Assembly (NCBI GenBank): GCA_903915615.1
Contig: CAIWTR010000454.1
Span: 1-5,646, forward strand
Direction: 5' to 3'
From: an uncultured Armatimonadota bacterium
Lineage (GTDB): Bacteria; Armatimonadota; Armatimonadia; Armatimonadales; Armatimonadaceae
DNA: 5,646 nt
The translations under genes were made by a program, and so were the position numbers. This document shows positions 1 to 5,646 of this stretch, in pieces. The number at the start of each line of letters is the position of its first letter. The stretch's first letter is position 1. Under the pieces are notes generated by a model. It did not search any database and had not been told where the DNA came from. It worked only from the letters and a program-made list of their open reading frames with translations.

Positions 1-171
1 CTGGATATCCGCCCCGCGGATAGCATCGATGACGTAGCGGTACATCGGCTTGCCAGCGATGTCGACCATCACGCGATTGTCAGAACCCGATGGCAGTAAA
101 CTTTGCCACTCAGCGCGGTCCTTTGCCTTAATGCGCCCTCCGGCGAGGAGAATAGCTGCCGTTGATGTCAT
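1..171 (-). CDS. MobA-like/GT-A fold nucleotidyltransferase, N-terminal fragment
   Basis: Only the first 57 codons are present; the gene runs off the left edge. The start begins MTSTAAILLAGGR, a beta-strand followed by the glycine-rich nucleotide-binding loop of NTP transferases (MobA, GlmU and IspD type). Residues 44-52 read VDIAGKPMY, the second conserved block of these enzymes (usually an hydrophobic-x-GKP segment before helix 2), followed by RYVIDAIRGA. Between the blocks the usual G-x-R-M-x-x-x-x-P-K signature is missing: LAGG is followed by RIKAKDRAEW and a roughly 20-residue polar insertion. The ATG overlaps the ispE stop codon by four bases (ATGA) and has no good Shine-Dalgarno of its own, so translation is probably coupled to ispE. 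In the family such proteins transfer a nucleotidyl group from an NTP to a phosphorylated substrate in the cytosol; the substrate here is unknown. IspD is unlikely because its signature is absent. The fold call is fairly sure and any exact function is not. Confidence 0.72.
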   Translation of the reverse strand, partial: MTSTAAILLAGGRIKAKDRAEWQSLLPSGSDNRVMVDIAGKPMYRYVIDAIRGADIQ

Positions 172-1046
172 TGTGTCGAAACCAGTTTCATGTAGGGTAC
201 ATCTCCACTTAGCGCTTTGACGATGCGGACGGAATCCGCGCGGGATTCTGTCACCGCGAAAACAGCTGAACCGCTCCCACAGAGCTGAACACGCAGTGCC
301 CCAAGCCCTGTGAGCTTTGTAAACAGCTGGTCGACATCCGGATTCAGGTCACGAACAACGCCTTCAAAATCATTTGAGAGACAGTTAGGAGTGAGCGAAC
401 CTCGTGCAACGATGTCTGCAGTAGTCGTCCCGGGAACACGGGATGTATTCGCATCCAAGGACCGGTACGCCAGCGGCGTTGACATCCCGGTTGCAGGCCG
501 AATCACAACCCCGTCCAGCGTTCCGCTGAGTGCAATAGGGGTGATCACTTCTCCGTAGTGCTGCATTCGGATTGGCGTGTCGTGCAGAAAGAGGGCGACA
601 TCGGAGCCGATGTCTGCGGCAATTTTATGCTGTTCAGCAGTCGGAATCCCGAGGTAATCCCCGAACATCTTGATGGTCATCGCGGCATTACTGCTGCCGG
701 CACCGAGCCCGGCTTCACTCGGGATGTTTTTGATGAGCGTAACCCAGAGGGTGGCATCGAATTCGGGCTTGAGGTCCAGCAAGCGCTGCGCGGCGCGGAC
801 AACCAAGTTTCGTTCATCCCGTGGAATGGGTGGATGTGCAATCGCATTCGGCCGCTTATCCTTGAGGACGAGGCGCACTCCGCGCGTGCCGGCTCTGACC
901 GTGAATGCCATTTCGTCTGAGAGGTTTAGCCGAACGACGATTGAATCAAGCGGATGAAACCCCGTCGCATCGGGTTGGGAGACATCTAATGTGATGTTTA
1001 GCTTTGCGGGCGACAAGCACTCGCTTTTCCATTCACTTTGAGGCAT
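168..1046 (-). CDS. ispE: 4-diphosphocytidyl-2-C-methyl-D-erythritol kinase
   Basis: This is the cytosolic GHMP-superfamily kinase of the MEP (non-mevalonate) isoprenoid pathway. It phosphorylates CDP-methylerythritol with ATP to give the 2-phosphate, the substrate of IspF. All family blocks are visible in 292 residues, near the usual 280-300. SPAKLNITL (residues 12-20) holds the substrate-binding Lys15 and Asn17. TGFH (28-31) matches the usual GYH with Phe for Tyr. P109 to A122, PSEAGLGAGSSNAA, is the ATP-binding loop, normally GLGGGSS. IGSDVALFL (146-154) carries the probable catalytic Asp149, with Ala where Pro is common. RPATGMSTPLAY (183-194), SNDFE (224-228) and LCGSGSAVFA (255-264) follow the family order. 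The ATG is preceded by AAAGGGG at a spacing of 8 bases, located inside the end of the upstream gene. It is the second gene of the apparent three-gene minus-strand operon and overlaps the following nucleotidyltransferase by four bases. It looks intact and active. Confidence 0.95.
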   Translation of the reverse strand: MPQSEWKSECLSPAKLNITLDVSQPDATGFHPLDSIVVRLNLSDEMAFTVRAGTRGVRLVLKDKRPNAIAHPPIPRDERNLVVRAAQRLLDLKPEFDATLWVTLIKNIPSEAGLGAGSSNAAMTIKMFGDYLGIPTAEQHKIAADIGSDVALFLHDTPIRMQHYGEVITPIALSGTLDGVVIRPATGMSTPLAYRSLDANTSRVPGTTTADIVARGSLTPNCLSNDFEGVVRDLNPDVDQLFTKLTGLGALRVQLCGSGSAVFAVTESRADSVRIVKALSGDVPYMKLVSTQ

Positions 1047-1048
1047 TG

Positions 1049-2143
1049 CTATCGCCCCTTTCTGCGAAGTATCAAGTCATCCCGCTGTGGCGCAGTCAGC
1101 TGGTACCAGCCTGATCTGCGAACTGTCAGGCGGAGACGGCTATCGCATGTGATTCCAGCTGGACCTTTGATGCTTGCTGGCTGAATTCGGTGACTTGCCT
1201 GGTAAACACCAGCTTCAAGTGGCACCCAGGCAGTGCCGTGAAAGCGAATCACACCATCTTCTGTTAGGACAAATGCCCATGCTGTCAGAAAGGCATCCTG
1301 TGAGTCCGCATCCACCGCTTGGAAGACGCGACCAAGAAATGTATCCCCGTACGTATCCGCCACGTGAAGAATCGAACCGATGTAAGCGTACATCCCTTGC
1401 GCACTACGCTTCACAAATCCAGCTGAACCAGGCGGGGCGGCCCTGAGCGCTTTGTCAAAACGATTCCTGCTTGCTGCGACAAAGCCGGGCGAGGGTAGGA
1501 CGGGCGTGATGTTTCCCTTGATGGCAGTGCCCGCAAGCCACTGAAGACCTAACGCTTCACCGACATGACCTGCGCTGTCCGGTTCAGGAGCGGTAAACCC
1601 ACGGGCTGCATGCAACGCAAGATGACCCCACTCATGGGCAATGACACGGGCAAATTCGTTTGTGTCCTTTTGTGATGTGACATCAAAGTAAGTGACATTT
1701 GTCGTTCGCGTTTCGCCAACAACATCGGGGACACGTGACTTTTCCTCTGTGATCCAAATAGATGCCGTATCGGTATCCCATGCGAGGCGAACAGGTTGCC
1801 GCAGGCGGGCGAGCTGTTGTGAACGAAGAACACTGATGGTTGCGCACACGGATTCGGCTATCGTACGCGACCCAGCGGTGTAACAAACATTTGCGTACCG
1901 CTGAACCTGGCGGCCGCTCGGTCCATAAAGGCCGGCTAAAAGCGTGTAGCGATTGCTGTCGTAGGTAATGTCGCAAACCTCATTACTGATTGCAATGAAG
2001 TGGTCATTGCCAGCATCGAGGACACGTTGAGCGTAACCGCTAGCGGTGAGGTCATTGATGCTGGCGATGCGAAATGGGAGGGAGGTAACTGTCTGGTCTC
2101 TCGACGGCGTTATCTTCGTTAGCCAATCTCTCTTAGCAGTCAT
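1049..2143 (-). CDS. Putative zinc metalloprotease (HEXXH), family not recognised
   Basis: I do not recognise a named family for this 364-residue protein. Residues 163-178 read EFARVIAHEWGHLALH, an amphipathic helix with a full HEXXH zinc site (His170, catalytic Glu171, His174). The metzincin continuation is absent. A glutamate 22 residues after His174, Glu196 in GHVGEALGLQWLAG, is the likely third ligand in a gluzincin-like arrangement, with His193 an alternative. Residues 1-120 are soluble and contain Cys57, Cys87 and Cys100. Residues 297-350 look beta-rich (GTAWVPLEAGVYQAS and RLRLTVRRSGWYQLTA) and may form a C-terminal beta-sandwich. No signal peptide or membrane segment is visible, so it is probably cytosolic unless exported by another route. 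The start has no upstream in-frame alternative before a stop and no good ribosome site, fitting a leaderless message. It heads the ispE operon; the reason for that link is unknown. A true peptidase activity is inferred only from HEXXH. Confidence 0.7.
   Translation of the reverse strand: MTAKRDWLTKITPSRDQTVTSLPFRIASINDLTASGYAQRVLDAGNDHFIAISNEVCDITYDSNRYTLLAGLYGPSGRQVQRYANVCYTAGSRTIAESVCATISVLRSQQLARLRQPVRLAWDTDTASIWITEEKSRVPDVVGETRTTNVTYFDVTSQKDTNEFARVIAHEWGHLALHAARGFTAPEPDSAGHVGEALGLQWLAGTAIKGNITPVLPSPGFVAASRNRFDKALRAAPPGSAGFVKRSAQGMYAYIGSILHVADTYGDTFLGRVFQAVDADSQDAFLTAWAFVLTEDGVIRFHGTAWVPLEAGVYQASHRIQPASIKGPAGITCDSRLRLTVRRSGWYQLTAPQRDDLILRRKGR
1055..1061 (-). promoter_or_regulatory. Shine-Dalgarno of ispE
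   Basis: Read on the minus strand this is AAAGGGG, ending 8 bases before the ispE ATG at 1046. It lies within the last codons of the upstream HEXXH gene. It supports the chosen ispE start and means ribosomes finishing the upstream gene, which stops only 2 bases before that ATG, can reinitiate. Confidence 0.6.
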
Positions 2144-2150
2144 CTGACCT

Positions 2151-2159
2151 ATTCTAGCA
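2151..2159 (-). promoter_or_regulatory. Extended -10 promoter of the minus-strand ispE operon
   Basis: On the minus strand this reads TGCTAGAAT, an extended -10 (TG-N-TANNNT form) whose last base lies 7 bases before the ATG at 2143. Transcription would begin at or within a base or so of that ATG, giving a leaderless mRNA. This fits the lack of a properly spaced Shine-Dalgarno (only AGGT at 4 bases). No convincing -35 is seen, which is common for extended -10 promoters. Prediction by pattern only. Confidence 0.55.
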
Positions 2160-2166
2160 CCGTGGT

Positions 2167-2173
2167 AGGAGGT
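2167..2173 (+). promoter_or_regulatory. Shine-Dalgarno-like AGGAGGT not matched to the ppc start
   Basis: A perfect AGGAGGT lies 22 bases before the ppc GTG at 2196, too far for normal use, and no ppc-frame start can be nearer because TAG at 2184-2186 is in frame. If it is transcribed it would instead suit GTG at 2180 (6-base spacing), which opens a 27-codon frame overlapping ppc, or ATG at 2188, which opens the minimal frame MPV-stop. If ppc is leaderless, the motif is upstream of the mRNA and has no role in translation. Confidence 0.35.
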
Positions 2174-2180
2174 GGCTGCG

Positions 2181-2189
2181 TGCTAGAAT
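2181..2189 (+). promoter_or_regulatory. Extended -10 promoter of ppc
   Basis: TGCTAGAAT is an extended -10 with its hexamer TAGAAT at 2184-2189, 6 bases before the GTG start at 2196. A start of transcription near 2196 would give a leaderless ppc mRNA. No TTGACA-like -35 is present at the expected position near 2161-2166. The element is identical to the one facing the other way at 2151-2159. Prediction by pattern only. Confidence 0.55.
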
Positions 2190-2195
2190 GCCTGT

Positions 2196-4994
2196 GTGAG
2201 TGCTTTTGCTGGACTGGATGCTACGTCGTCTGCGCTGCCCCAACCTCTTGTACGCGATATTGAGTGGCTTGACCGTGTCTTCGGTCAGGTTCTTGAACAG
2301 CAGGAGGGTACCGATTTAGTCGATGCAATGCGCCATGCGCTGGCAGCATCGCTTGATCCAAATGCCACGCCTGCGACGATTCTAAGTGCCGCACCGCGCC
2401 TAACCGATCCTGTCTTTGCGGGACGACTTTTGCGCGCGCTGACAGCATTCTTTCAGCTCATCAACACCGCTGAGCAAAAGGAAATCATCCGCGTAAACCG
2501 GGCACGTTGTATTCCGGGTGTTTCACGACCGGAGTCGATCCGCGAAGCGGTGATGCGCCTCAAGGACAGCGGTCTTGGACCAGATGAGATTTTTGCACTG
2601 ATCTGCAATCTCGACATTGGCCCCACGCTGACCGCGCACCCGACGGAAGCACGCCGGCGCGCAGTTTTGGACAAGCTCCTGCGTGTCGCCGAGTGTTTGT
2701 GTGATCACGCAGCCGGCGCCGACTCGGTGCCGCTGACCGAACCGCTTGGCAGCATTACCGAGCGCGCTGAAGCCAGCCTGACACGGGCATTGACGGAGCT
2801 CTGGGAAACCGATGAGATTCGACTTGCTCCAATCACGGTGCCTGAAGAAGCACGGAATGTCCTTTACTTCTTCGATCGTAGTATCTTGGATGTTGTCGCT
2901 TGGCTTCAGTCTGACTTGGAACAAGCTCTAGCCGATGCGTTCCCTGGGCGCACCTTTGATGTTCCATCCGTAGTGAAATTTCGTTCCTGGGTGGGCGGAG
3001 ACCGTGATGGCAACCCCAATGTAACCGCTCGCGTTACTTGGTGGACACTTCTCGAACACCGCCGGACGATTTTAAATGCGTACATCCAACGTATTCATGA
3101 TGTCCGTGTTCAGCTGACCGTAAGTGACAAGCGGCTCATGGCAGACAGTCCACTTGCTGTTTCCATCAAGCGCGATTTGGAAGTCTTGCATCTCCCTGAT
3201 GACGTCATCCGGCAGCACCGTGCAGAGCCATTTGTGATGAAGCTCTACCTGATTGAGGCGCGTTTGACCGCAGGCCTCGAGCAGCTGGAATCCTTCTCGG
3301 GGAATCCCGGAAGCCATACAACGCATCCATGGGAATACAAGTCCGAAGATGCATTTGTTGATGATCTGCGTCTCCTGCGTGAATCGCTCATCGCAGCAAA
3401 TGCGGGTGTGCTGGTTTCATCTGGGCCGCTCGCTAGTCTGTGGCAACAAGCGAAAACGTTTGGATTCCATCTTGCAGCCCTCGATATCCGGCAGCACTCT
3501 GATGTCCACGAAGTAGCCATCGGTGAGCTGCTGTATGTCGCCGGTGTCCTGACATCCCCAGCTGCGTATGCAAAACTCTCAGATGCAGAAAAAGTCGACG
3601 TGCTTAGAAGGGAACTTTCCAATCCGCGTCCACTCGTTGGCGCCCACGTTACCCTGACGGAAAAGACGCAGGAAGTCCTGGATGTCTATAAAACCGTTCG
3701 GCGTGCGCATCGTGACCTGTCGAAGAAGACGATTCGCTGCTCGATTGTCTCGATGACGCATGGTGTCAGCGACATCTTGGAGCCGCTGGTGCTGGCGAAG
3801 GAATGCGGCGTCGATGAAGACCTCGACATAGTTCCGTTGTTCGAAACCATCGATGACTTGCAGCGGTCATCTGTGCTGCTGGATGAGCTGTTTGCGGTCG
3901 AAGAATACCGCCGTCACCTTGATGTGATGGGCAACTTCCAGGAGATCATGCTTGGGTATTCGGACTCGAGCAAGGATGGCGGATTTGTCGCCGCGAACTG
4001 GGCCCTGCAGGATACACAAGCGCGTCTCGCAGATACGTGTCGCAAGCATGGTGTCGGGATGCGGTTATTCCACGGGCGAGGCGGAACGGTAGGTCGTGGT
4101 GGTGGACGAGCGAACAAGGCGATTGCCAGCCAGCCAAAGGGTTCGTTTGCGGGCAGGATTCGCTTTACAGAGCAGGGCGAGGTCGTCAGCTTCCGCTATG
4201 GGCTTGCCCCGATTGCACACCGTCACCTTGAGCAGATTGTGTCAGCGTGTCTAACGGCGATGGTCCCGCAGTTTCAGGTGGATGAAACACAAAAGTGGAA
4301 GGACCTAATGGGCCTCCTCGCTGACGAAAGCCGGCGTGTTTATCGCGCAATGGTCCATGAGGACCCGGAATTTTGGTCGTTCTTTACACAAGCGACGCCA
4401 ATTGCGCACATTTCGAAACTTCCGATTGCAAGCCGCCCCGTTTCACGCTCTGGCGCACAGATTGGCTCTGTAGATGACCTCCGGGCGATTCCCTGGGTCT
4501 TTGCGTGGATTCAAGCGCGGTACACGGTTCCTGGATGGTTTGGCTTTGGTGCGGCTATCGAGGCACTGGTGGATGCCAATCCAGCTGTGCTGGCCGAGTT
4601 TCAGGAAATGTACAAGCACTACTTGTTCTTCAAAGCTGTGGTTGACAATGCCCAGCTTGAGCTGACGCGTGCTCAGCTTGATACGGCAGCGCAGTACGCC
4701 GCCCGATGTGTTCCGGCGTCGCTCGGGAAAGCGTTTCATGCGCGCATCGCCGGAGAACATGCACGCACGGTGGCCTGGCTCCAAAAAATTACGGGGCAGG
4801 ATCACGACTTAATGGTCCATGCTCCAGTGGTTCGTGCGACAGTGGCTTTGCGAAATCCGCTTGTCCGTCCGCTGTCTTTGCTGCAGGTTCACCTTATGAA
4901 CGAAGCCGCCAATAACCCGGATGACTTGGATGTGCGCGAGGCCTTGTTGCTGTCGATCACCGGAATTGCAGCGGCAATGCAGAGCACTGGTTAG
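2196..4994 (+). CDS. ppc: Phosphoenolpyruvate carboxylase
   Basis: This cytosolic enzyme carboxylates PEP with bicarbonate to oxaloacetate and phosphate, refilling the TCA cycle. At 932 residues it is full length for bacterial forms (E. coli 883). Catalytic blocks appear in order: LTAHPTEARRR (145-155) with His148, equivalent to E. coli His138; FRSWVGGDRDGNPNVT (262-277); LDIRQHS (429-435); MLGYSDSSKDGG (585-596) with Lys593; and LFHGRGGTVGRGGGR (624-638) with His626 and Arg634, equivalent to His579 and Arg587. LRAIPWVFAWIQAR (762-775) and the C-terminus ITGIAAAMQSTG follow. At the aspartate-inhibition site Arg634 and Arg886 are kept, but E. coli Lys773 corresponds to Arg825 and Asn881 of the usual NTG end to Ser930. 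The GTG start is chosen because an in-frame TAG at 2184 excludes earlier starts and about 20 residues precede the family core. It diverges from the ispE operon and converges on the LacI-type gene. No frameshift is seen. Confidence 0.97.
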   Translation: MSAFAGLDATSSALPQPLVRDIEWLDRVFGQVLEQQEGTDLVDAMRHALAASLDPNATPATILSAAPRLTDPVFAGRLLRALTAFFQLINTAEQKEIIRVNRARCIPGVSRPESIREAVMRLKDSGLGPDEIFALICNLDIGPTLTAHPTEARRRAVLDKLLRVAECLCDHAAGADSVPLTEPLGSITERAEASLTRALTELWETDEIRLAPITVPEEARNVLYFFDRSILDVVAWLQSDLEQALADAFPGRTFDVPSVVKFRSWVGGDRDGNPNVTARVTWWTLLEHRRTILNAYIQRIHDVRVQLTVSDKRLMADSPLAVSIKRDLEVLHLPDDVIRQHRAEPFVMKLYLIEARLTAGLEQLESFSGNPGSHTTHPWEYKSEDAFVDDLRLLRESLIAANAGVLVSSGPLASLWQQAKTFGFHLAALDIRQHSDVHEVAIGELLYVAGVLTSPAAYAKLSDAEKVDVLRRELSNPRPLVGAHVTLTEKTQEVLDVYKTVRRAHRDLSKKTIRCSIVSMTHGVSDILEPLVLAKECGVDEDLDIVPLFETIDDLQRSSVLLDELFAVEEYRRHLDVMGNFQEIMLGYSDSSKDGGFVAANWALQDTQARLADTCRKHGVGMRLFHGRGGTVGRGGGRANKAIASQPKGSFAGRIRFTEQGEVVSFRYGLAPIAHRHLEQIVSACLTAMVPQFQVDETQKWKDLMGLLADESRRVYRAMVHEDPEFWSFFTQATPIAHISKLPIASRPVSRSGAQIGSVDDLRAIPWVFAWIQARYTVPGWFGFGAAIEALVDANPAVLAEFQEMYKHYLFFKAVVDNAQLELTRAQLDTAAQYAARCVPASLGKAFHARIAGEHARTVAWLQKITGQDHDLMVHAPVVRATVALRNPLVRPLSLLQVHLMNEAANNPDDLDVREALLLSITGIAAAMQSTG

Positions 4995-4998
4995 GAAG

Positions 4999-5646
4999 TC
5001 AGCTGTTTGGATGCGCGACGGAGAGTCCATCCACGAGTGCTGGCTGCAGGTAGTTCTGGTCCATCGTAGCGGGTTTACCTGAGATGATCTTGAGGAGCTT
5101 GCGTGCGGCCTCAAGAGCGGTTGCCTGTTGCTGCGTTGTGATTTTCGTGATGCTTGGAAGTACTTGATGCATGTATTTCGCATTGAGGCTGCACATCAGG
5201 GACACATCAATGGGAACGCGCAGGTCAAGTTCACTAAAGGCGCGGAGGAATGCGGATGCCGCCATTTCATCTGCCGCGTAGACCGCTGTAGGTGGATTGG
5301 GTTCTGTCCACCTCTGCATCGCATAACTGAAAACCTGACTCTCGAGGTAAATGCTGTCCTCGTATTCTGCATCCGCTTCGATTCCGTGAGCTGCTATGGC
5401 CTCCATGTAGCCAGCGTGCCGGCCATTGCCGGCCATCATGTTCCGGCCGATGTTGTGAAACAGAATGCGGCGGTGACCATGGCTTACCAAATGGTCGATT
5501 GCCATCCGGCCAAGAGCGACATTGTCTAGTCCAATCGCTGGCATCCCGTAGGTTGGTGCAGTGCCTCGGATGACGTAAGGCAGACCATAGCGCGAAAGCA
5601 ACGCCGGACGTTCATCATCGACCATCATGTCGGTAAGGATGACACC
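4999..5646 (-). CDS. LacI/GalR-type transcriptional regulator, C-terminal fragment
   Basis: The visible 215 residues run in from the right edge, so the N-terminal helix-turn-helix and hinge are outside the window and DNA binding is inferred from the family. The frame is open from the edge, starting GVILTDMMVDDERPALL. It matches the periplasmic-binding-protein-like effector domain of LacI proteins: GLPYVIRG, then GLDNVALGRMAIDHLVSHGHRRILF (the usual VDN...GHRRI block), RHAGYMEAI, TAVYAADEMAASAFLRA (usual AxNDxMAxG), LRVPIDVSLM, and LPSITKITTQQQ, the usual P-x-LTT-x-x-Q block. The loop after DVS, normally VGFDD and involved in sugar contact in LacI and PurR, reads LMCSLN at 5182-5199, so the ligand may differ. 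A periplasmic sugar-binding protein is less likely given the LacI-like block order, but cannot be excluded without the N-terminus. It ends 4 bases from the convergent ppc, with no visible terminator between them. Confidence 0.85.
   Translation of the reverse strand, partial: GVILTDMMVDDERPALLSRYGLPYVIRGTAPTYGMPAIGLDNVALGRMAIDHLVSHGHRRILFHNIGRNMMAGNGRHAGYMEAIAAHGIEADAEYEDSIYLESQVFSYAMQRWTEPNPPTAVYAADEMAASAFLRAFSELDLRVPIDVSLMCSLNAKYMHQVLPSITKITTQQQATALEAARKLLKIISGKPATMDQNYLQPALVDGLSVAHPNS

Larger units (their letters stand above)
2151..2189. repeat. Perfect 10-base inverted repeat between divergent genes
   Basis: The arms ATTCTAGCAC (2151-2160) and GTGCTAGAAT (2180-2189) are exact reverse complements separated by 19 bases; pairing does not extend beyond them. 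Each arm contains one extended -10 element pointing outward, which may fully explain the symmetry. A dimeric regulator's operator is a second possible reading, since both arms lie close to the predicted transcription starts. It is not terminator-like: there is no T-run and the loop is long. Confidence 0.75.

Noticed and set aside
1..171. Calling the left-edge gene ispD or glmU
   Set aside because: The fold start fits, but the diagnostic signature loop of both enzymes is absent and only 57 codons are visible.
558..920. 120-codon plus-strand reading frame opposite ispE
   Set aside because: It is antisense to a clear ispE with all family motifs, has no ribosome site or recognisable domain, and is best read as a shadow frame.
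1622..1636. Metzincin protease assignment for the HEWGH protein
   Set aside because: The HEXXHXXGXXH/D extension is not present; His178 is at the wrong spacing and the next residues do not supply the third ligand at the required position.
4443..4805. 120-codon minus-strand reading frame inside ppc
   Set aside because: It lies opposite conserved ppc sequence, is basic and low in recognisable structure, and is explained by the codon pattern of ppc.
5008..5033. TGGATG...CATCCA hairpin just after the ppc stop, as a terminator
   Set aside because: Only a 6-base AT-containing stem with a 14-base loop and no T-run, and it lies within the regulator's coding sequence.
5417..5436. Perfect tandem 10-base repeat TGCCGGCCAT
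   Set aside because: Two copies only, inside the regulator's coding sequence (MAGNGRHAGY region on the minus strand), with no frame disruption; most likely chance or small local duplication.

Overview
The window is a compact stretch of bacterial chromosome of moderate GC (mid-fifties percent by eye) with almost no non-coding DNA. It holds two complete recognisable enzymes, one complete unrecognised gene and two genes cut by the window edges. The gene content is housekeeping: isoprenoid precursor synthesis, anaplerosis and a sugar-type regulator. There is no RNA gene, mobile element, CRISPR array or phage gene. The taxon cannot be fixed from the sequence. A leaderless-looking promoter pair, and an ispE followed by a MobA-like nucleotidyltransferase, would suit the Armatimonadota or another Terrabacteria-type lineage. 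That is a low-confidence inference from memory of gene order, not from any search.

Layout. Positions 1-2143 carry three genes on the minus strand, packed as an apparent operon and read right to left. They are a 364-residue HEXXH putative metalloprotease of unrecognised family (2143 to 1049), ispE (1046 to 168; 2-base gap, with its Shine-Dalgarno inside the upstream gene), and the first 57 codons of a GT-A fold nucleotidyltransferase (171 to the left edge). The last gene overlaps ispE by four bases (ATGA), which suggests translational coupling. Positions 2144-2195 are the only real intergenic region. Positions 2196-4994 carry a full-length phosphoenolpyruvate carboxylase gene on the plus strand. 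Positions 4999-5646 carry the C-terminal 215 residues of a LacI/GalR-type regulator on the minus strand, convergent with ppc and separated by four bases.

The most structured non-coding signal is the 52-base divergent promoter region. It contains a perfect 10-base inverted repeat whose arms (GTGCTAGAAT reading outward in both directions) are each an extended -10 promoter element. Each arm lies 6 or 7 bases before the start codon it faces, so both mRNAs would start at or within a base or two of their start codons (leaderless). The two RNA polymerase footprints would overlap, so the isoprenoid operon and ppc may compete for initiation. A strong AGGAGGT lies in the spacer but is too far from the ppc start; it would instead suit a short overlapping reading frame.

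I found no clear evidence of a wholly new multi-gene system. The items most worth following are the unrecognised zincin-like gene at the head of the ispE operon, the coupled atypical nucleotidyltransferase, the symmetrical promoter pair, and the changes in PEP carboxylase residues that bind the inhibitor aspartate in Escherichia coli.
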